DNA from: Chloracidobacterium sp.
Lineage (GTDB): Bacteria > Acidobacteriota > Blastocatellia > Pyrinomonadales > Pyrinomonadaceae
Assembly: GCA_016711345.1 (NCBI GenBank)
Contig: JADJTD010000001.1
Span: 2,790,001 to 2,854,000, forward strand
Reading direction: 5' to 3'
DNA: 64,000 nt
The position numbers were made by a program, and so were the translations under genes. Numbering within the stretch: position 1 is the stretch's first letter; each line of letters opens with the position of its first letter. Under the pieces are notes generated by a model. It worked only from the letters and a program-made list of their open reading frames with translations. It was not told the DNA's origin and did no database searches. Positions 58,634-64,000 of this stretch are shown piece after piece.

Positions 58634-60808
58634 ATGTACAAAGCAATCTTATTCCTCACCGTCCTTTTGACGGCGCAATCTGTGTTTGCCCAAGACGGCA
58701 ATACGATAAAAATACGAGTTCAAAACAAGGATACGAGAGAAAACGTCGCCGACGCGACTGTCACCGTAAAGAATACGGAAATAAATGCCAAGACCGATGC
58801 GAACGGGAAAGCTGAGTTAAAAAATATCGCCAATGGCGAACAGACCATAGAGATTTTTTCGCCCGGATTTGAAACCGTCGAGCTGAAATTTACTTTTCCG
58901 TTAGCTGATACTAGCGAGCGGCTCGTTTTGCTCGAAAACAAAAACGAGATGGGTGAAGTTACTATCACCACGACCCGAACAGGCCGTGAGATCGAAGCCG
59001 AGCCATCGCGTGTCGAGGCTATCGACGAAGAAGAGATAGACGAAAAGATAAACATGCGGCCGGCGAATGTCTCGATGGTCCTGCATGAGAGTACAGGTAT
59101 ACAAGTTCAGCAGACATCGGCAACATCGAATACACAAAGTGTTCGTATTCAGGGGCTCGACGGACGTTACACGCAAATCTTGAAAGATGGTTTTCCCGCA
59201 TTCGGAGGCTTTTCCGGAAGTTTGAGCATTCTTGAGATCCCACCGCTTGATCTTAATCAAGTCGAGATCATCAAAGGACCTGCGGCAACGTTGTTTGGTG
59301 GTGATGCGATCGCCGGTGTAGTTAATTTCGTCACTAAGAATCCGGAAGAAAAACCTGTAACAACGCTGATCTTCAATCAGACATCTGCACGTGGCACTGA
59401 CTTTTCAATATTTAACTCGCGAAAGTTTGAACGTTTTGGTTACACATTGCTTGGGTCGGTTAATTATCAGAGACAATATGATGTGGACGATGATGATTTC
59501 ACAGAGCTTCCAAATACAAAATCATTTGCTTTCAATCCGAAGTTCATTTTCTACATCGACAAAAGAACAACTTTCACCGTCAGCAACTCGGCCTCGTACC
59601 AAAACCGCAAAGGCGGCGACACATTTGTTTTGAACGGTGATTCAAATAACTTTCACCAGTATTTTGAACAGAACAGATCGTTCCGAAACGTTTCGACGTT
59701 AAACCTCAACCGTGAATTCGACAATGGCAGCCGATTATTCATCAAGCAAAGTCTTGCCTTCTTTAACCGCGAACTAACGACGCAAAACTACGCTTTCAAA
59801 GGCCGTCAGTTTAATTCCTACACGGATGTATCCTACGCAAAAGTGTTTGGCAAACATGCTGTCGTTGTCGGTGGGAGTGCTGTCCACGATCAATTTCGCG
59901 AGACAACTCTAAATATTACTTTCGAGCCTCGCAACGAAACCCGTACGACTTTTGGTGCGTTCATCCAAGACACGGTCGATCTTACGGAAAAGTTCTCACT
60001 CGAAGCAGGCTTGCGTCTTGATCGCACCTCAAACTATGGCACGTTCCTCTTGCCCCGTGTTTCAGTCCTTTATCGCTTTAGCGGCCATCTGACAACTCGA
60101 GTTGGATTTGGCCTTGGCTACAAAACACCGACGATGTTTACAGAAGAAGCCGAGACGCTTTTGTTCCAAAATGTCTTTCCCATTGGAAACAATCTAAAAG
60201 CCGAACGCAGCAAAGGCGGAACATTCGACATCAACTATCGAAACACAATCGGCGAAAGGTTCAGCTATGCGCTAAATCAGATGTTCTTCTACACTACAAT
60301 AACTGACCCGATAGTTTTGCGGCCAGTAGCATTTCTAGGCTACCAATTTCGTAACGAAACATCGCCGATCATCAGCAAGGGTTTTGAGACGAACGCCCGA
60401 CTGGGATACAGAGTCGCAAAACTGTTTGTCGGCTACACGTTCACCGACGCGAAGGCAGGCTATCTTGCTGGCGACCGTCGTTTGACGTTGCTGCCGAGGC
60501 ACAAAATAAACTCGGCACTAGTGTTTGAAAAGCATGAGAGTTACAAGACCGGAGCGGAGTTTTATTACGGCAGTCGGCAGACGCTCGACGATCGTTCGTT
60601 GACGCGGCAAACATCTGAAGTCGGATTGTTTGGTGAGAAGACTTTCGGTAAATACAGCATTTTTATTAATGCCGAGAATATTTTTGACGAACGGCAAGGG
60701 AGATACAGCACCGTCGTTTTTCCGCCACATCAAGAGCCAACATTTGCCGAGCTTTACATGCACACAGAGGGTCGCGTTTTTAACGGTGGTGTGAAGATAC
60801 GTTTCTAA
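58634..60808 (+). CDS. TonB-dependent receptor, metal-type, with carboxypeptidase-regulatory-like domain
   Basis: caggag precedes ATG 58634. The 724-residue precursor has a signal peptide (SVFA-QD), a carboxypeptidase-regulatory-like domain (about 22-105), and a plug with VTITTTRTGREIEAEPSRVEAI and QSVRIQGLDGRYTQILKDGFP, EIIKGPAATLFGGDAIAGVVNF. A barrel ending in Phe follows. The plug resembles the CopC-type/metal receptors of Bacteroidota rather than FecA. It lies downstream of the DUF3703 and DUF6660-like genes and probably imports or recovers a metal or metal complex. No Fur box was seen upstream. The ligand is inference. Confidence 0.9.
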   Translation: MYKAILFLTVLLTAQSVFAQDGNTIKIRVQNKDTRENVADATVTVKNTEINAKTDANGKAELKNIANGEQTIEIFSPGFETVELKFTFPLADTSERLVLLENKNEMGEVTITTTRTGREIEAEPSRVEAIDEEEIDEKINMRPANVSMVLHESTGIQVQQTSATSNTQSVRIQGLDGRYTQILKDGFPAFGGFSGSLSILEIPPLDLNQVEIIKGPAATLFGGDAIAGVVNFVTKNPEEKPVTTLIFNQTSARGTDFSIFNSRKFERFGYTLLGSVNYQRQYDVDDDDFTELPNTKSFAFNPKFIFYIDKRTTFTVSNSASYQNRKGGDTFVLNGDSNNFHQYFEQNRSFRNVSTLNLNREFDNGSRLFIKQSLAFFNRELTTQNYAFKGRQFNSYTDVSYAKVFGKHAVVVGGSAVHDQFRETTLNITFEPRNETRTTFGAFIQDTVDLTEKFSLEAGLRLDRTSNYGTFLLPRVSVLYRFSGHLTTRVGFGLGYKTPTMFTEEAETLLFQNVFPIGNNLKAERSKGGTFDINYRNTIGERFSYALNQMFFYTTITDPIVLRPVAFLGYQFRNETSPIISKGFETNARLGYRVAKLFVGYTFTDAKAGYLAGDRRLTLLPRHKINSALVFEKHESYKTGAEFYYGSRQTLDDRSLTRQTSEVGLFGEKTFGKYSIFINAENIFDERQGRYSTVVFPPHQEPTFAELYMHTEGRVFNGGVKIRF

Positions 60809-60817
60809 TTAGAGAAA

Positions 60818-63313
60818 TTATTTACATTTAGAATAACCGCAGTCTCGACATGAATCGCAGCCCGAAGCGTGTTCGAGTTGGCCGCCGCATTCGGGGCATT
60901 TGCTGATCATGGTGGACATGACGGTTTCTTCGCCGACCATTTTACCAATCGCACGTTCTGATTCGGGTAGATTGTTTAATCGGCGGTCGATCAGCAGCAA
61001 ACATTCGGCGACGGCTTGCTCAGGCGAAGTGAGGAGCCGTTCGTTAAACCAAACGGCATGAGTGGAGGTTACTTTGTCGAGGCTGTGAGCCACTTCTTTT
61101 GCATCAAATCCGCCGCGAAGCATCTTTGATGCCAGCAATCCAACACCGGCACTGATCGGTCCGGCCACAAACACCTCAAGAATACGCTTGCCGTCGTGGT
61201 TTACAGTCACGTAAAGATTCTGTGTTTCAAAAGGAATCTGCCAAGTAGATCCTTGTAACTCACGCGGACGCTCGATCCTCTCAGTAGAAAGAGAACCGGT
61301 GTAATGGTGAGAAGGTGAGATTTCCTTATCACTTTCTCCGTTTTCCGCTTTCTCACGTTCTTTCGTTTTCATTGAATTAAGCACTTGCCCCTCGCGGCTG
61401 CCGTCACGATAATAGCTAACTGCCTTGCATCCGAGTTTACGAGCCAGGTGGTATAACTCATCAACAGATTCGACTGTATCGTCTTTAGCTCCGTTGCAGG
61501 TTTTTGAGATCGAATTATCAACGTGCTTCTGCGCTGCTGCGAGCACCTTTACATGTTCGATCGAGTTGATCTTCATTGCCGAAATAAAATGATCGGGCAG
61601 AGCATTTTCGTGTTCGACTACATATGCGGCAGCTTCTTTGATCGATTCGTCGTCTCCATGATCGACATCAAGTCCGAGAACTTCGGCTGCGATCGGATGA
61701 ACATAGGTTCGAGTGCCAAGCGTGTCTTGCCGTACATATGCCCACGAAAAATTTGGCTCAATTCCCGACGATGTTTCGGCAACGAGCGAAATGGTTCCTG
61801 TTGGAGCGACAGTGGTCACTTCGTAATTCCTAGGTGTCAGCGGAACGTCGCGCGAAATTCCAAGCTCGTCATAAATAAAGCGGCTGTAGGCTTCTTTATT
61901 AGCTTCGAGTTCCGGGAAAACTCCTTTCTCGTGACCCAGACGCAAGCTGGCGATCCACGCTTCGCGTCGGACAAAGCCCATCACCTTTTCCATGAGTTCG
62001 ATCGACTCGTCGCTGCCATAAGTAATACCGAGCCGCAGGCACAGATCGGCAAAACCCATAATTCCGAGGCCGACCGGTCGCGTTCGTTTTACAACATCAT
62101 CTATCTCAGGAAGTGGAAAATAGCCTGCATCAACGACGTTATCGAGAAACTGCGTACAGAGTTGAGTAGCACTAGCGAGACGTTCCCATTCGATTTCGCT
62201 GGTCGTTTTGTCGAAAAACTTTGCGACATCGATCGAACCAAGGTTGCAGGAATTGTTAAAGTGCAATTGCTGCTCCCCGCACGGATTGCACGCATAAATC
62301 GGCCCCATTGACGCCATCATGTGATTGTGGCGATTTACCTCGTCGATAAAGATGATTCCAGGCTCTGCATATTTATGAGCCGAAGCAATAATGCGGTTCC
62401 AAATATCGGGAGCATAAACCATGCCAGCCATCGGAGGCTCTTCAGCAGTGCAGTCGCTGAGGTCTGCAGTTTCAAAAGCGAGTCTGTCGGCAAAGGTAAC
62501 AGTCTTGCCATCAGGCCGCCGGTATACGACATAGTCAGCACCGGTCAAAGAATCGAATATCGGCTGCTGCCACGGTTCACCGTTGAATTCGGTTTGGAAC
62601 CAAGTGCCGCTGTCGACGGCGTCCATAAAAAGATCTATCACCGTCACTGAAATGTTAAAATTTGTCAGGCTCGTCTGATCGTTTTTGGCGTGGATGAATC
62701 GCAGAATATCAGGATGTGACACGCTCAAAATGCCCATATTCGCACCGCGCCGCACACCGCCTTGCTTTACGACCTCAGTCGTCTGATTGACGATATTCAT
62801 AAAGCTGACCGGGCCGGAAGCAACGCCGCGAGTCGAATTGACCATAGAACCAGCGGGTCGCACAAATTCATAAGTCATGCCGGTGCCGCCGCCGGTTTGA
62901 TGAATTATAGCTACATGCTGAGCATGTTCCATGATCCCTTCGATCGAGTCGGGAACATTTAGTACAAAGCAGGCCGCGAGCTGGCCTTTTGGCTTTCCGG
63001 CATTGACCAGACAAGGCGTGTTTGGGATAAATTCACGCGCAAGCATGACGGCTGTCATGTCGTTGTAAAAGAATTTTTGCTTAACAGGATCGGTCTCCGC
63101 TTTGGACACATGGCCGACTACACGGTTGACGATGTCGGCCCATGCCTCGATGGGCTCGCCATTTTCGTCTCTTAGAGAATAGCGTTTGCTGATGACCTTC
63201 TGAGCGTTGAGGCCGAGCGGAGCGATATTACGTGCGGATGCTGTTCCGGCACCGTTACCTACGCTATTTTTTTTGCGTAAACCATCTTTAGCCGACTCAA
63301 AAACTGTGCTCAT
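60818..63313 (-). CDS. nrdJ: Adenosylcobalamin-dependent ribonucleotide reductase (class II)
   Basis: gggag precedes ATG 63313; an upstream in-frame TTG at 63325 is less likely. The 831-residue protein has HQTGGGTGMTYEFVRPAGS, a catalytic region NPCGEQQLHFNNSCNLGSID, ATQLCTQFLDNV, the barrel segment VAPTGTISLVAETSSGIEPNF and a TSCPD-type domain near the C-terminus. It ends in a Cys-rich zinc-ribbon tail (CPECGG, CDSCRDCGYSKCK) that holds the redox thiols. It makes deoxyribonucleotides without oxygen and needs B12. The upstream region has two NrdR-like half boxes. It is transcribed alone or after the flavin reductase gene. Confidence 0.95.
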   Translation of the reverse strand: MSTVFESAKDGLRKKNSVGNGAGTASARNIAPLGLNAQKVISKRYSLRDENGEPIEAWADIVNRVVGHVSKAETDPVKQKFFYNDMTAVMLAREFIPNTPCLVNAGKPKGQLAACFVLNVPDSIEGIMEHAQHVAIIHQTGGGTGMTYEFVRPAGSMVNSTRGVASGPVSFMNIVNQTTEVVKQGGVRRGANMGILSVSHPDILRFIHAKNDQTSLTNFNISVTVIDLFMDAVDSGTWFQTEFNGEPWQQPIFDSLTGADYVVYRRPDGKTVTFADRLAFETADLSDCTAEEPPMAGMVYAPDIWNRIIASAHKYAEPGIIFIDEVNRHNHMMASMGPIYACNPCGEQQLHFNNSCNLGSIDVAKFFDKTTSEIEWERLASATQLCTQFLDNVVDAGYFPLPEIDDVVKRTRPVGLGIMGFADLCLRLGITYGSDESIELMEKVMGFVRREAWIASLRLGHEKGVFPELEANKEAYSRFIYDELGISRDVPLTPRNYEVTTVAPTGTISLVAETSSGIEPNFSWAYVRQDTLGTRTYVHPIAAEVLGLDVDHGDDESIKEAAAYVVEHENALPDHFISAMKINSIEHVKVLAAAQKHVDNSISKTCNGAKDDTVESVDELYHLARKLGCKAVSYYRDGSREGQVLNSMKTKEREKAENGESDKEISPSHHYTGSLSTERIERPRELQGSTWQIPFETQNLYVTVNHDGKRILEVFVAGPISAGVGLLASKMLRGGFDAKEVAHSLDKVTSTHAVWFNERLLTSPEQAVAECLLLIDRRLNNLPESERAIGKMVGEETVMSTMISKCPECGGQLEHASGCDSCRDCGYSKCK

Positions 63314-63578
63314 ACAAACTCCCAAAAGTATTGAAGATTAATTTTCTTGTAACACTATTTTAACACATTTTGAAGCTGAATCGAGGGGCTTGAGAACGGG
63401 AATGAAAATCGTCCTCGGTAAGCCTAATCGTAACTGACTTAACTTATTGTGTCAACAAAAATCTTACACAATATCTTGGGCTAAGACTCTTATTTGCAAC
63501 AACAGAGGGGGTAAGGTGAAGTTGTTGTTTAGATTATGAGATGGGCGTCGTGGGGTTTGTTTTTGTTCAAGTGACACT
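63314..63578 (-). other. Gap upstream of nrdJ
   Basis: This 265-bp gap has no gene. Apart from the NrdR-like boxes it contains caacaac/gttgttg (63498-63527), a weak stem that may end the flavin reductase transcript. No cobalamin riboswitch was recognised. Confidence 0.4.
63437..63481 (-). promoter_or_regulatory. Candidate NrdR boxes upstream of nrdJ
   Basis: acttaacttattgtgt (63437-63452) and acacaatatcttgggc (63466-63481) match the NrdR consensus acaCwATATaTwGtgt at about 12 and 13 of 16 positions. They are separated by 13 bp (29 bp centre to centre), slightly less than the 15-16 bp gap usual for NrdR pairs. attgtgt and acacaat also form a 7-bp inverted repeat. Confidence 0.4.
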
Positions 63579-64000
63579 TCAGGTTTCGCGGTTGATTGTG
63601 CCGTATGCACCTCGGAAGTAAACGAGCGGATCGCCGTCACGGACCGTCACATTTTCAACCTGTCCGACAAAGATCGAATGGTCGCCGCCGTGATAGGAGA
63701 AGGTCAGACGGCACTCGAGGCTCGCCAAAGCATCTTTCAATACAGGAATGCCTTCGATGCCGGGGTAAAACTCGACATCTTCGAATTTATCCTCAAATGG
63801 AGCCGCGAATCTTTCTGATGCATCTGCTTGTGAATCGCGAAGAATGTTTACAACAAAAACGCCCGACTCTTCAAAGGCATAATGGCTAACCGTCGATTTT
63901 TCGATGCAGATCAGCACCATCGGCGGATCGAGCGAAACCGAACAAAAAGCCGAGACCGTTATTCCATGCAGTTTGCCTGCCGCATCTTTTGTCGAAACTA
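63579..64000 (-). CDS. Flavin reductase-like domain protein, C-terminal part
   Basis: The gene runs off the right edge; about 140 residues are visible. DAAGKLHGITVSAFCSVSLDPPMVLI, HYAFEESGVFVVNILRDSQ and FYPGIEGIPVLKDALASLECRL, then DHSIFVGQVENVTV form the typical split-barrel flavin reductase (FMN reductase, HpaC-like) fold. It would reduce FMN/FAD with NAD(P)H, usually for a partner monooxygenase. No partner is in the window. The N-terminus is missing. Confidence 0.88.
   Translation of the reverse strand, partial: VSTKDAAGKLHGITVSAFCSVSLDPPMVLICIEKSTVSHYAFEESGVFVVNILRDSQADASERFAAPFEDKFEDVEFYPGIEGIPVLKDALASLECRLTFSYHGGDHSIFVGQVENVTVRDGDPLVYFRGAYGTINRET

Noticed and set aside
61523..62311. 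Plus-strand ORF (262 codons) opposite nrdJ
   Set aside because: nrdJ is clearly the coding strand; the ORF has no family features.
63314..63578. Cobalamin riboswitch before the B12-dependent reductase
   Set aside because: No B12-box (GCCACTG-like) or the expected multi-stem layout was found in the gap.

Overview
The window reads as a chromosomal segment of a Gram-negative, roughly 50% GC bacterium. I infer the Acidobacteriota, probably a Blastocatellia/Pyrinomonadaceae-type organism. The inference rests on TonB-dependent receptors with N-terminal carboxypeptidase-regulatory-like domains, a CSLREAI-type beta-helix protein carrying cohesin and dockerin-like parts, a DUF4388 (PATAN)-DnaJ protein, a B12-dependent ribonucleotide reductase, and palindromic repeats both between and inside genes. 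No rRNA, tRNA, CRISPR array, transposase or integrase was seen. Coding density is high and most of the content is ordinary core and accessory metabolism.

Layout. 1-3.7 kb: a VOC protein end, an FAD oxidoreductase, an HDAC-family deacetylase, a four-CxxC zinc-ribbon protein and a PaaG-like isomerase. 3.7-8 kb: an iron-type unit with a consensus-like promoter and candidate Fur box, a FecA-like receptor, a coupled CxxC protein and an MFS exporter. 8-11.2 kb: a minus-strand operon of a PATAN-DnaJ-TPR protein, an HD-GYP protein and a degenerate D12-class DNA methylase. 11.3-16.8 kb: GNAT, Rieske oxygenase, ligA, glyA and a small secreted PLA2-like protein. 16.8-27 kb: hypothetical genes, a lipoprotein, a zinc dehydrogenase, a Do/HtrA protease, an aldehyde dehydrogenase, recQ, and a trypsin-like protease with a small partner gene. 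27-31.2 kb: a structured non-coding region, ald, a DUF512 radical-SAM protein and a TonB-family protein.

31.3-39.6 kb holds purine catabolism (XdhC, XdhB, XdhA, guanine deaminase), interrupted by a secreted protein gene between the xdh subunits, then glutaminyl cyclase and a SurA/DsbA-like protein. 39.7-49.8 kb: an alkyladenine glycosylase, an LRR protein, an aminotransferase, an S46 peptidase, exported proteins, mpl, an RRM protein with a long leader, and a PBP4-like DacB. 49.9-55.2 kb: a 1784-residue surface protein. 55.3-60.8 kb: a regulatory region, a di-heme peroxidase, DUF3703 and DUF6660-like proteins and a second TonB receptor, which looks like a transferred metal-related cassette. 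60.8-64 kb: nrdJ and a partial flavin reductase.

The most unusual signals are structural. (a) A palindromic element of about 27 bp sits in frame inside two protein genes (twice in the DUF512 gene, once in xdhA), in both orientations, much like Rickettsia palindromic elements. (b) Many intergenic gaps hold long inverted repeats whose arms are built from degenerate 8-9 bp tandem units, with sequence differing from locus to locus. (c) Several first genes have a TAnnnT element ending about 7-10 bp before the ATG, suggesting leaderless transcripts. (d) The gap before the peroxidase gene holds four direct repeats at 21-22 bp spacing and a perfect 20-bp palindrome of CRP-family geometry.
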